A program made the position numbers and the translations under genes. A DNA stretch of 22,500 nucleotides. Origin: Trachelipus rathkii. Its lineage: Eukaryota; Arthropoda; Malacostraca; Isopoda; Trachelipodidae. The notes under the pieces were generated by a model. That model worked only from the letters and a program-made list of their open reading frames with translations, ran no database searches and was not told where the DNA came from. Below, in pieces: positions 1-9,481 of this stretch. Position 1 is the first letter of the stretch. Every line of letters begins with the position of its first letter. The DNA is taken from positions 1 through 22,500 of the forward strand of contig JABUQX010018394.1 in assembly GCA_015478945.1 (NCBI GenBank), read 5' to 3'.

Positions 1-974
1 CATGAGGCTTAGAGGAGTATAAAGTTAAAATAATATGAAGTTGAAATAAATAAACCATATAGATAAATAATTGATTACAATATTTTGTGGTTAAGAGTGT
101 TATTGATTTAAACAAAATCTCACTTCAGTTTTGAAAAGGTTGTTAAAATTTAGATTTTCATTTAAGGTCGGTTTGAGATGGCAAATATACAAGGATTCTA
201 ACAACTGAAGATCAGGTTCCTCAGTTTTGGGCTAATATCGCGAAAATTCGTATTCTGTTATAATATGGGTCGTGTTTCCTGAAGACTAGATTGAGCATTT
301 TATAGCTGAATAGAGGGGAGTGATGTAATACTGGGTCTAGAGCTTCTTAATGAAATATCCTTTATGTTCATCATACGTATTGAAAGGGCTTCGTACTCGT
401 CTTTCGTTGATGTAGGGTGGGCATTCTCAGTCTAGCTCTCGCACTTGTAATGATATAGTTACTGAATTGAGCATTTTAAGAGTTAAGAGGGGAGTTTATC
501 TTTAATTTGTAAAGATTTTATTAATTTCCAATTTTGTTTTCACTCGAAATCTAAATCTAAATTTAAATCTGTGTAAGGGAGCATGTTTTTTGATAAACTT
601 GTGGATCTGGACGTCTTCATTTGTTTATGTCGAATTTCGAAGCTGATTTTCCCCAAAAAGAGCAAACCTCTATATACAAAGTAGTTTTCCCTTATGGTTG
701 AGTTGTTTTAATGTTATGCGGGGTTGTCCTGGGGATTTTGTCTTTAAAATTTTGCTGAAAGTAATTTCCGAAAAGTTGAGTCAATTTATAAATTCTGGGA
801 TTTTCAATTCTTGCAGAAATAATTTTGTAGGAAATCAAGTTCTTTGTTAAAATTAGCATAAGATGACGAATTTTTGCATCCCCATCCATATAGTGTTGTA
901 ATTAAGTTTGATTTTAAAAAAATATGAGGAATGAAAGATAAAATTTTGTCGTCAATCCAGTGAGAAAGTATATA
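1..974. other. Unassigned AT-rich sequence, no gene seen
   Basis: I see no conserved coding signal here. Short minus-strand open frames around 692-1094 have no recognisable domain, and the part beyond 975 overlaps the plus-strand LINE fragment. Two stretches share a similar motif, attgagcatttta followed shortly by gaggggag (about 289-320 and 465-494), which suggests an old repeat that I cannot name. The stretch may include decayed upstream parts of the LINE whose RT starts near 975, but I cannot demonstrate that. Confidence 0.4.
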
Positions 975-1413
975 GGCGAGATGATGATTGATTGGATTTG
1001 GAAGTTGTGTAACAAAGCGTTTATGGAGGGTATAGTTCCGAGGGATTGCAGGAGAGCTGTAATAGTACTTCTTTTGTATAAGGGTAGTTGGCATATGTAG
1101 GTTAACGTAGTATGTAGGTGAATTATTTATTGAGTGTCGGAAGGGATAGATATATCGGCTGGTATTTTGGTCGAAAGAGTGCGTCGAGTTATCGAGAGAC
1201 TGATTGGTTGCGAAGAAAAAGGTGGCGTTTTAGTAATGGATGAGAGGATGTGTGGATCCAATCTTTACGTTGAAACAAATGATTGGGAAAAGGGAAGAGA
1301 AGAATAAATTGTATTTAGGTTTTATGGATTTGCAACAGGCGTATGATAGAATTAATAGGGAAGCTCTATGGCAGGTGTTAGTCTTATATGATGTTGGTGG
1401 TAAGCTGCTGAAT
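975..1413 (+). pseudogene. Non-LTR retrotransposon reverse transcriptase fragment
   Basis: This is part of the reverse transcriptase of a non-LTR element (LINE), read in pieces. From 981 (frame 3) it reads MIDWIWKLCNKAFMEG, then a hydrophobic strand and a stop after about 40 codons. Frame 3 resumes near 1134 with AGILVERVRRVIERLIG. From 1240 (frame 1) it reads RGCVDPIFTLKQM, then FMDLQQAYDRINREALW. The last piece is RT motif A, whose first Asp is catalytic. Order and spacing fit fingers and palm of a LINE RT. At least one in-frame stop and one frameshift near 1230-1240 break it. Coding stops at GGKLLN (1396-1413), where the SINE-like array begins; no palm motif C (YADD) follows, so the gene is truncated or split. 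RT identity is confident, clade is not. Confidence 0.85.
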
Positions 1414-1708
1414 CCGCAACGTAACAGTAGTAATAAATACAACCCGTAAAATGTATTTTCAACATGCTGGGATTCGATCCTGGACTCTAGCAGATGAGAA
1501 TGCAAGTTTTTGACCACTACGCCACGACGAGCTAAAAGAAGAGCTTGTCGATACCTCATCTGGTGATATACACCCACCAAAGGAGATGCATCGGGCTTTT
1601 CCGCTCGCCCTCGGCGTGGGATCAAACAAGGTACCGCACATGGTGAAGAATACTGAACCGGGGGATAAGAAATACACTTAATAGTTGCATTTTGAAAATA
1701 CATTTTAG
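1414..1708 (-). repeat. SINE-like unit A (inverted copy)
   Basis: First of four related units of about 290 bp, and the only one in inverted orientation. On the minus strand it carries a tRNA-like segment (1460-1534) with a Pol III A-box-like tggcgtagtgg (1514-1524) and a B-box-like ggatcgaatcc (1470-1480), separated by 33 nt, a tRNA-like distance. Its outer 32 bases (1414-1445) are the perfect reverse complement of 1709-1740, so units A and B can form a large hairpin. The unit starts directly after RT codons of the LINE fragment. tRNA derivation is inferred from the boxes; I did not match it to a named SINE family. Confidence 0.7.
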
Positions 1709-1990
1709 GGGTTGTATTTATTACTACTGTTACGTTGCGGGTTTGCAACTATTAAGTGTATTTCTTATCCCCCGATTCAGTAATTTCTTCACCAGCGTGT
1801 ACCCGTTTGACCCTAATGCCAGAAGTGGAGGCGGGAAGAGGCCCGATGATCTCCTTGGTGGGTTTATATTCACCAGAGGAGATATCGACATGTTCTTCTT
1901 TTAGCTCGTCGTGGCGTAGTGTGGCGTAGTGGTCAATCACTTGCACGCTCATCTGCTAGGTCCAGGATCGAAACCAGCAATGTTGAACAT
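1709..1990 (+). repeat. SINE-like unit B
   Basis: Direct-orientation copy. It shares with the other units the landmarks ttgtatttattactactg, then aagtgtatttcttatccc, then cccgatgatctccttggtgg, then tcttcttttagctcgtcgtg, then the tRNA-like block (1902-1985). Its A-box region holds an exact 10-bp tandem duplication, gtggcgtagt twice (1911-1930), absent from the other units. The B box is mutated (ggatcgaaacc). Confidence 0.7.
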
Positions 1991-2280
1991 ACTTTTAGGG
2001 TTGTATTTATTATACTGTTACATTGCGGGTATGCAACTATTAAGTGTATTTCTTATGCCCCGGTTCGGTATTCTTCACCATGCTTGTACCCTGTTTGACT
2101 CTACGCCCGAGTGCGAGCGGGAAGAGTTCCGCCCGATGATCTCCTTGGTGGGTTTATATTCACCAGAGCAGGTACGGGAGCAGCTTCTTCTTTTAGCTCG
2201 TCGTGCGTAGTGGTCAAACACTTTGTACGCTCAATCTCTACGGGTCCAGGATCGAATCCAGCAATGTTGTGGAAAATACA
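1991..2280 (+). repeat. SINE-like unit C
   Basis: Second direct copy, offset from unit B by about 288-290 bp on shared landmarks (aagtgta at 1754 and 2042). The tRNA-like block is at about 2194-2270. The A box has lost a G (tgcgtagtgg), while the B box ggatcgaatcc is intact. Point changes and small indels relative to B and D indicate age. Confidence 0.7.
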
Positions 2281-2605
2281 TTTAATGGTTGTGATTTATT
2301 ACTGACTGTTACGCTTGAGGTGGTCATGCAACTATTAAGTGTAGTTTCTTATCCCGGGTCAGATGTTCTTGCACGCATTTGTGGCGGTACCTGTTTGACC
2401 CTACGCCCGTAGTGGCGAGCGGGATGAGCCCGATGATTCTCCTTGGTTTGGTTGTATATTCAACCAGGAGGTGATCGACAAGCTCTTCTTTTAGCTCGTC
2501 GGGCGTAGTGTGCAAAACACTTGTGATCGCTCATTCCTGCTAGGGAGTCCAGGATCGAATCCCGGCATGTTGAAAATACATTTTAGGGGTTGTACTGTAT
2601 TACTA
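2281..2605 (+). repeat. SINE-like unit D
   Basis: Third direct copy, offset from C by about 295 bp (landmark aagtgta at 2337). The tRNA-like block is at about 2492-2572, with a degenerate A box (gggcgtagtgtg) and an intact B box (ggatcgaatcc). It ends in the same attttaggggttgta sequence that separates the other units and then runs directly into a (TA)n tract. Confidence 0.7.
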
Positions 2606-2721
2606 TAATATATATATTATATATATATATATATTATATATATATATATATATTATATGATATATATATATATATATTATATATATAGTATATATATATA
2701 TATATATTATATATATATATA
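2604..2721. repeat. (TA)n simple repeat
   Basis: Interrupted TA dinucleotide tract lying between the last SINE-like unit and the Jockey-like LINE remnant. Confidence 0.95.
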
Positions 2722-2729
2722 CCAACAAC

Positions 2730-3600
2730 ACTTCCCTTTCTATAAAAATTAATACCTACTAAGGCAGACGATCTAACAATCACAGTTCAAAACCTTTCTA
2801 TAAACTTAGCTTGCAGAGAACTACATTATATAAACCAACTCGAACATTGACCAACAGCCCAGCATCCTAGGTTTAACCTTTGATACATATATGACATTCG
2901 TCTCCCACATCAACAATATTACATCTACAGCCACACATACATTAAATGCGTTGACAGCATTAACAGGAACAGATTTTGAACAACATAAAGAGACCCCTCA
3001 TAATAGTATATAGACAATACCTCCGTCGCTTTTAAAGCTACACATCACCTGCTGGCCTCCCGCAAAATCACAAACCAATACTCAAAAATTAGAAACTGAA
3101 CAGAATTAAAAGCCCGTAGGAAAATAACCGACTGCCTTCCAACCACATCTATCCACAAGCTACTAACTGAAACAAAAATCCTTCCAATTAAAGCCCATCT
3201 TGACATGATAGACGGTCAGTTTTATAGTGAATCTCTTTTATTAGATCAAGCATTACATCAACCCCTCCCCTGCACCTAGAAGGGAAAACTCTCTCCAGAC
3301 ATTATACTTCTCTAACATATAAACAACACATTTATTTCCCCGCCCCCCTTCACCGTGAGACACCACCATTATTAAGCACATTCATACCGAAAAAACATCA
3401 TACTTCAATTACGTCCACCGGAAATATTCCATACAGGGCAAATTCTGGACCGCCAAAGATGTCCCACCCAAACAAACGAAAAAGATGACAATAAACATTT
3501 CTTATTAGATTGTCATGATTTAGCGAACATTAGATACAACTTCAGGACACTAGCTTTAATAAATATCTGGGCCCGACCTACAATGGTGTCGGAATATATA
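2730..3600 (+). pseudogene. Jockey-like LINE 3' remnant (C-terminus of ORF2)
   Basis: This is the region downstream of the RT catalytic core of a Jockey-type LINE, broken into several frames. From 2864 it reads ILGLTFDTYMTFVSHI and continues through LNALTALTGTDFEQ. From 3124 in another frame it reads ITDCLPTTSIHKLLTETKIL, then AHLDMIDGQFYSESLLL, ending at a stop near 3280. From 3457 in a further frame it reads RCPTQTNEKDDNKHFLLDC, then HDLANIRYNF, with Cys and His spaced like the zinc-binding C-terminus of these proteins. Frameshifts and stops lie between the blocks. The upstream RT and endonuclease are missing, as in a 5'-truncated copy. AT-repeat DNA follows directly and I see no clean poly(A). 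Its sequence differs from the LINE at 5677-9481, so it is another family. Confidence 0.8.
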
Positions 3601-4080
3601 TATATATATATATATATAGTATATATATATGATATATATATATATATATGATATAGTATATATATATAATTATAAATTATAGTATATATATAGTATAATA
3701 TATAAGTATTATATATATAATATATAGTATTAGTTATATGATACATATATATATAATATATATATTATATATATAATATTATATATATAATAATATATAT
3801 AATATATATAATATATATTATATATATATACGTATATATAGTATTATAATATTATATATATATATATATATAGTATATCAATTATATTATATATATATGT
3901 ATATATATATATATATATATATAATAATAGATATAGATATTAATATATATATATATAGTATTATATATATAGTATATATTATTAATATATGATATATTAT
4001 ATATATATATATATATTATATATATAGTTATTTATTATATGATGATTTGATTTTGTATATAGTCTATAATATATAATTAT
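3595..4080. repeat. AT-rich dinucleotide repeat block
   Basis: Nearly 500 bp of interrupted TA/AT repeats with occasional G. It starts at the end of the Jockey-like remnant. Open frames through it are artefacts of low complexity. Confidence 0.95.
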
Positions 4081-4500
4081 AACAACGAGGTTCTTCTAAT
4101 TTATTTTCTCTTAGTTTATTGGTCCGGAATTAACTTTTTCTGTTGCTGTAATAACTTTTGTAACTTACCTTAAAAACTAAAGTGGAAAAAAAAATCTAAA
4201 CTTGGAAGATTAATGTCGTAAAAGGGAATATTCCAATATGGTAACGAAAAATATAATAATAATAATAAATATTAATAATAGATATATAATCAAAATTGTG
4301 GTAATAACAATAAAGGATTAATGAATAGTAATAAATAATAATAATAATAATAATAAATAATAAATTTATATACATATTTAATATATATATATTATATTAT
4401 ATATAGTATATATTATATATATATATATTATATCTATATATTATATAATACTATATATTGATATAGTTTATATATATATATATATATCCCTTTTCCTCTA
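4081..4500. repeat. AT-rich spacer with (AAT)n and (TA)n
   Basis: 4081-4250 is unique-looking AT-rich sequence with no feature I can name. 4251-4366 is an impure AAT/ATA repeat and 4381-4488 is another TA-rich tract. No gene seen. Confidence 0.8.
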
Positions 4501-4684
4501 ATTAATGAACTCTTTGCTGTTCTTCAGAAACTCGCCCTGTAATATTATTCCATATTTATTAGATTACTTGGCTCGTGATACTAACTGTCCAATGTTTATC
4601 ATTGTCAAACGTGCACTTTATTCTTTAATGGCAGGGAATACTCACTCACACATTATTTTCTGTTCGTCTCAAAATTACTCAATA

Positions 4685-5060
4685 TTATTTGCAAGAGTAG
4701 TTTATCTCCTCGAGAACATAATCTGCAAGAACCTTCGTTATTTCTACTACTGCAATTCCGTGCTCACCAATTATTTTTACTGTTTTCATGTCAACGAAGG
4801 CATTTTCCACTTATCGCTTCATAATTGTAGTCCTTCTCCATTTCACTGAGTGTTCAAGGTCTCTCTGGCCTGTTGTATTTGAATTGATGAAATGCACTCT
4901 CCCAATTTCTACATAACTATTCTATTTTATCTCTTTTCTGGCTATTTTTCAGACGTATTCTTCTGCTGATTCGCTCAAAAACTTTCTGTGTAGCATTTGC
5001 TGTTCTCTTTCTGTCAAAATTTCAATGTGTTAGGAATGTTGGTTAATTTATGCTCGGGTG
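4685..5060 (-). pseudogene. Gypsy 1 integrase C-terminal region
   Basis: On the minus strand, directly after the catalytic core, a degraded stretch leads into an open segment (about 4810-4685) reading NAFVDMKTVKIIGEH and then VVEITKVLADYV. A D-x-K hydrophobic strand followed by V-x-I-x-(K/R)-x-x-A resembles the C-terminal end of Gypsy integrases. The match is weak and the boundary uncertain; the ends of Pol and the 3' LTR cannot be placed. Confidence 0.45.
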
Positions 5061-5676
5061 TTATACCATCCTTTGTAATAGGTATTACCCCAGAGTAAAA
5101 AGCACTATAGGTAGGAGATTAAGCCACCCCTGGGAGCTTAAATTATGGTCGTGCAACATACACCGTAAACAGACTAAAAGACTGCGATGGCAATGCTCAA
5201 TGACGCCGTTCCTCCTCGGGTTTGGAACGCAGGTTTTCCTATGTTCTATGCCTAATAAAAGTCAAACTCCTTCAAATGTTCGCTATTGAAGTATTCTCCT
5301 CTGTCTGTAATGAGGACATGGGAAATTCCACAGAATGGAAATAGCTCGTGAATAAAGGCACTTATAATTTTTCCAGCATTTATTTCTTTCAACGAAATAG
5401 CAAACATATATTTCCTCTACCTGTCAATGAAAGTAAACAAATACTTATTACCCCTTGCATTAGGGAGTTTTCATATATCCAACATACATGACATCGAATT
5501 TCATGGTAACCTCCTTGAAGGTCCCGAGGTCAGGGCTAATTCCTGCGACAGTTTTATTTTTTGACATATAGGGCAGGCGCGAACATATTCATTTTCCTTC
5601 CGATTCATATTTTTAAATGCAAATTCATTTCTTATGCATATCAAAGTTTTATTTATGCTAATATATATGCTAATAT
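5050..5676 (-). pseudogene. Gypsy 1 integrase: zinc finger Cys pair and DDE core
   Basis: Integrase inserts the cDNA copy into the genome. On the minus strand this piece reads INKTL, IRNEFAFKN, then EYVRACPICQKIK, the Cys pair of the zinc-binding H2C2 domain (C-P-I-C at 5575-5564). The RNase H-fold core follows with all three catalytic acids visible: Asp in KFDVMYVG (5495-5493), Asp in LITDRGEYF (5305-5303) and Glu in NGVIEHCHRS (5198-5196). The last two are about 35 residues apart, as in DD35E enzymes. Frameshifts near 5450 and 5250 and a stop after IDR break it. The start of the zinc-finger domain lies about 3.8 kb away at 9482-9600, beyond the inserted LINE. Confidence 0.88.
5671..5676. 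repeat. Target-site duplication, left copy (taatat)
   Basis: Six bases, taatat, immediately before the LINE 5' end, repeated exactly at 9482-9487 right after its poly(A). Short AT-rich repeats arise by chance, but the reading frame of the interrupted integrase independently supports this placement. Confidence 0.7.
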
Positions 5677-6437
5677 CGTAAAGAAACTGAAAATTAAATA
5701 ACATAAAGTCATGGATTCAGATGGAAAAACATACGTTACGTAATCTTTTAACGGGCTGGAATTTTAAGATAAGTTTTTAATGTCTCTCCTTTTTTAACTT
5801 TTTAAACTCTACATATTTACTAGGCATACATGCTGCACATATTTACTTTTACGTACGGTATTCAGCCTTTACTTTTGCTTTTCAAGTTTTAATGTAGATT
5901 ACTAGTTTTTTTTTCCTTTTAATTTTGCGTAAGAAAATTTGCTAGTGTGTGGGAGGAGTGCTTGTCTGTTTTTAGTTTTCTAGGTTTTACATAGTTAACA
6001 TATTTACTGTACATACGATTTTAGAATTTTCTTTCCATTTTTTGTGAACATAAGGTATTTTAATTTTTTTTTTTATTTCTAGGGTTTTAACGAAGGTCAC
6101 TTTTAATTTTTTGGTGTGTATGTAAATTTATGTGATATATATAAATGTATTTATTGTTGGGATTTAGTTTTGTTAAATTTTTTTTATACCGACTCCTCCT
6201 TTTGTTTTAGTCCGCGCTTTTGTCTATCTTGGTTTGTGTTGCGTGTAGATAGAGAGGAGCTTGGGCTGTGTGTGGTGAGAGAGAGAGGGAGAGAGAGAGA
6301 GAGAAAGAGGAGGGTGAGAGAGAGAGAGAGAGACGATGAGAGAGAGAGAGAGTAAGAAGAAACAGAAAGAGAGAGCTGGATGAGGTATGAGTTAGTGAGA
6401 GACAGAGAGATATGGCTAGGTTTGCATAGACGCGGCT
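5677..6437 (+). other. LINE leader region, non-coding as seen
   Basis: T-rich sequence from the inferred 5' junction to the start of the endonuclease. No ORF1-type protein (zinc knuckle or coiled coil) is visible in any frame. Its right part holds a (GA)n tract. It is assigned to the LINE only because removing everything up to 5677 makes the integrase frame continuous, so it could hide a further insertion. Confidence 0.5.
6276..6419. repeat. (GA)n microsatellite in LINE leader
   Basis: Purine-rich GA repeat, densest at 6276-6353 and impure to about 6419. Arg/Glu-rich and Ser/Leu-rich open frames on the two strands are artefacts of it. Confidence 0.95.
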
Positions 6438-7090
6438 TTCTATTGACTTCACCAACATCCGTGGTTTACTTAAATTCTAACTTTGCCTCTGTGGAATATC
6501 ATCCTCTCTAACTCTAGCCCTAAACTTTTTGCTCTTGTCTGAGACTCAGATGGCTAAGAAATTCATGCCTGTAATTCTTTTGATGTTATCCACTATAACT
6601 TATTCAATAATGTTCCGTCTGAGAGGGTGTGGGAGTGTGTGCCTAGTAACAGTTAATACTCCTGTAACACGTCTGGTGAATCTCGATCTCCTAACTTCGA
6701 TGTTTCTGTGTCTTAAAAAATCTTCTTCCTTCCTACTACAATAATCTTGTGTTCTGCTACTGTTGCTCCTATAATAAACAGAATTTTCAGCTCCTTCTTT
6801 GAATATCTTCATACTTCTCACGAGACTGTTATAAATCTTCTCATCCAAATATGAGGTCTCTATTTAGGGGAATTTTCAAATTATCACAACACGAATGGAT
6901 TGGGTCGCTCTCATACCGGATTTAGGTGGGGAGCGAGGCCGAATCATTCAGCATTCTCACGATCTGGGAGCACTAATTAAAGAACCCACACACATTCCGG
7001 ATCGGTCCAAACACCAAATTCTTGAACACACTTGACCTATGTTTCACCACTATCCTTCTCTCTTAAAACACCACTTTCGGGCTCGGCGTC
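6438..7090 (+). pseudogene. LINE ORF2: endonuclease domain
   Basis: Apurinic-like endonuclease that nicks target DNA for target-primed reverse transcription. In order: SIDFTNIRGLLKF (from 6439), the N-terminal strand with its conserved Asn; LLSETQMAKKF (about 6532), carrying the conserved Glu; NTPVTRLVNLDLL near 6655; a segment near 6860 where the GDFN-type motif has decayed to GNFQ; NEWIGS near 6893; ALIKEPTHIPDRSKHQ near 6972; and DLCFTTILLS near 7034. The blocks lie in different frames with several stops. The final Ser-Asp-His motif is not clear. The order is exactly that of Jockey-type endonucleases. Confidence 0.78.
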
Positions 7091-7144
7091 TCGGGGGTAA
7101 AGTCTGACGCTACGAACCTTTTATGCTGGGGCTTAGATTGTTGA

Positions 7145-8560
7145 ATGACTTTGCCGTCTCCAACAGGGTCCGATCCGTGGTGGGCGCTACTCGTTTTTTC
7201 TGGCAGACTGGTTTGGATCGGGCCGATTGGGGGGGGCCTTCGTTGCTTCTACGCTAACTATAATTGGAATGACTGCTTTGTCTCTGGTGACGCTTCGACT
7301 TCTGCCGATAAGGTGGGAGCTGTAATCGTTCGATGGGATGAGCAGGTCATTCCTTCTTCTGAACTAATCTTTCTCTGGCGCGTCATAATCCATGGGTTCG
7401 ATCGTGCTGTTTCTCTGGCCATTTAGGCTAGAGATAGTGCGAGTTGGGAGTTTATAAATTTCTCGTTCTGTTATCACTAATTAATTTCATTCTGCTAGAA
7501 TCGTTGCAGGGATACCTCTTCGACGAGCTAAGCGGGCTTTCAATCAAACGAAAGTGGCGCTAGACTCTCCTTGGTTATCCTAACTGACACAATCTTTCTG
7601 GCCTCTGCCTAAAACATCTCTAACAACTTCTGTAAATCTGTCTTTTCCTCCTCTTATTCGCTCTGATGGTTCTGTTGCTAATTTCGCAACTGAAAAGGCG
7701 CTAATCTCTGCGGCCTTCCTATTTTCCTCGCCAACTCAACCCTGGACGATTCTGGCATTCCTCATTTCTCCTCTTCTCCTCTCAGGTGTCGCTTGTTTCC
7801 CTGTGATTACATTCGATCGGTGCATGGGCTCCTGAATATCTCTTCGAACGTTAGGAAGGCGGGTGCCCGGATGGCATTCCTCTCCCCGAGTTTTGAGGGC
7901 GTGTGCTTCCGTGCTATCCCCGCCCTGGGACGTTCAACTCTATATTTCTCTATGTCTAATACTAAATACTTCGCCTCTAGTGTTGGAAGGCAGCGCACAT
8001 GTCCAACTATTTCCGAAAAAAGGATGCCGCTCTGATCCTTCTAACTTATCGCCCTATAGCTCTTACTTGTATTCATCTAAGATCTTTTGAAACTCTTCTC
8101 AACTCTCATTTCTTAGATCATCTTGGAATCTCATTCACTTCTTTCCTGATCGCCAGTACGGCTTTCGCGCTCGGGTCTATCTGGCGATTATACTTTCCTA
8201 TCGTCACTGATTTAGGTTTGTCCGCCCTTAGGAACTAACGGGGAGACTGCGTGGTGGCGCTTGACATAATCCAAAGGCATTTGAACCGGGTATGGCACGC
8301 GTCACTACTCTCCTCCAAGCTCCCTCCTTTGGTTTCCTCCTTCTCTTTGCTTAGCTTATGTCAGTTTTCTTTCAAATCGCTCAATATCGTCTGGGCTGTT
8401 GTTGATGGGGACTTCTTCTTCTTTTCTGTCAATAGTGGTGTTCCTCAGGGTTCTGTCTTATCTCCTACTTTATTCTACTTTTCATTCATGATCTTCCTCA
8501 CCGTGCACATCTAACTCTAATTCACTCATATGCCCGATTGATTCGACCCTTCAGTTCTCA
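7145..8560 (+). pseudogene. LINE ORF2: reverse transcriptase domain
   Basis: Copies LINE RNA at the nicked target. Blocks in order: WNDCFVSGDASTSADKV (in 7145-7426), the spacer before RT; FPPLIRSDGSVANF-like sequence near 7645; CPDGIP at 7864-7881, the conserved P-D-G-I-P before the fingers; LFPKKGCRSDPSN near 8007; VALDIIQRHLNRVWHASLL from 8254, the degraded motif A block (normally D-x-S-K-A-F-D); and GVPQGSVLSPTLF at 8437-8475, RT motif B. Motif C is broken: SYA (8526-8534) is followed by two single-base insertions that split the two Asp codons. Many frameshifts; inactive. Confidence 0.9.
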
Positions 8561-8569
8561 CTCATTTTC

Positions 8570-9340
8570 AATCTGCTCCTCTTTTACTTCTAGAATTGCC
8601 TCTCGTCTTAAATCTTTCTGATTCTATTCTCGCTGATCTGGATAGAGAATTTCCGGGTGGGGTTCGCTGACCTTGTGAAATTCAATTCTTTAAAAAACTC
8701 ACATTCTACAAATCTCCCTCTCTAGACACCTTCAACTTTCGCTATCTCTTTTCGACGGTTTCTCGTGCTCTCCTGTTGCCAATATAAACATCCTTGGCTT
8801 AACATAAACAAAAAAATGTTCTGGAAACTCCACATCACAACGGTTGCTAGGGCGGCCTCAAAGAAACTGGGAGTTCTGTTTAGACTGCGGAGACCTTTTT
8901 TCCTCTTCTCAGTTGCTCCAGGCTAATACAAGGGTCTCAATCCGCCCTTGTATGGAGTACTGCTTCTCATATCTGGGGAGGGCTCTGGTTTCCACCCGTC
9001 TTTAGATGGGGTCGAGTCTAAGGCCAAAAGACTTAAACTGTCCTGTACTTCCAGTTCCCTTGACCCTCTATCTTTGCGGCGCCGTGTTGGTGCTTCATCT
9101 CTTTTCTATAAGGTACCGCAGAGGCAATGCTCGAGGGAACTATCACTCGCGTACCTGCCACCTTTACGCGTTCGCCCTCGTAGAACTAGGGCGTGGCTGT
9201 GTCTTCACATGAGCTTTTGTGTTGATGTGGTAACGCTGCTCCGGCTAGTTTTCGCTGCGGTGCTTCTTCTTTCTGCCACATTCTGTTCTGGTGGAATTCC
9301 TCCATCTTCTGTGTTCGCCTGCTGAATTTAATCTACCTCA
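8570..9340 (+). pseudogene. LINE ORF2: C-terminal domain
   Basis: The region after RT, conserved in Jockey-type ORF2. I read KKLGVLFRLRRPF near 8859 and, in the open frame starting at 8948, DGVESKAKRLKLSCTSSSL followed by DPLSLRRRVGASSLFYK. Shorter matches follow (HMSFCVDVVT near 9208; SSVFAC ending 9324). The block lies in two or three frames and ends about 115 bp before the poly(A). Confidence 0.8.
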
Positions 9341-9456
9341 CTTTAAAGCCTTGCGTCTGTGCTCATCTGCGTAATTTAATTTAGTTGTTAACTTCTGAGG
9401 TGTGTAACACCCCCTCCTTGAATAGGGCTCTGCCCGTGAGTGGTGGTGACAACTGT

Positions 9457-9481
9457 AAAAAAAAAAAAAAAAAAAAAAAAA
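9457..9481 (+). other. LINE poly(A) tail (25 A)
   Basis: An uninterrupted run of 25 A follows aactgt and directly precedes the right copy of taatat. This marks the LINE 3' end and its plus orientation. The purity of the run contrasts with the decayed ORF; A-runs can re-expand by slippage, so it is a poor clock. Confidence 0.85.

Larger units (their letters stand above)
5677..9481 (+). mobile_element. Jockey-like LINE inserted in Gypsy 1 integrase
   Basis: Nearly full-length but decayed non-LTR retrotransposon of about 3.8 kb. Layout: leader (5677-6430) with a (GA)n tract, apurinic-type endonuclease (about 6438-7090), RT (about 7145-8560), C-terminal domain (about 8570-9340), a short 3' tail and 25 A residues (9457-9481). 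Target-site duplications of taatat bracket it. No ORF1 is recognisable in the leader. The ORF2 is scattered over all three frames with many small indels. Protein blocks resemble Jockey-superfamily elements that I associate with decapod genomes; the exact clade was not tested. Confidence 0.85.

Noticed and set aside
1230..1748. 172-codon minus-strand open frame
   Set aside because: It spans the antisense of the LINE RT and the SINE-like units; composition shows no protein domain.
1460..2572. tRNA genes at the A/B-box segments
   Set aside because: Boxes are present at tRNA spacing, but the arms do not form a convincing cloverleaf, the four copies differ, and they are embedded in repeated 290-bp units. 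They are better described as SINE-like.
3513..3746. Tyr/Ile-rich minus-strand frame
   Set aside because: Translation of the AT-repeat block and antisense of the Jockey-like C-terminus.
4505..4849. 114-codon plus-strand open frame
   Set aside because: Antisense to the integrase C-terminal region of Gypsy 1; no domain of its own.
6116..6458. Arg/Glu-rich and Ser/Leu-rich frames
   Set aside because: Products of the (GA)n tract in the LINE leader; no start context or domain.
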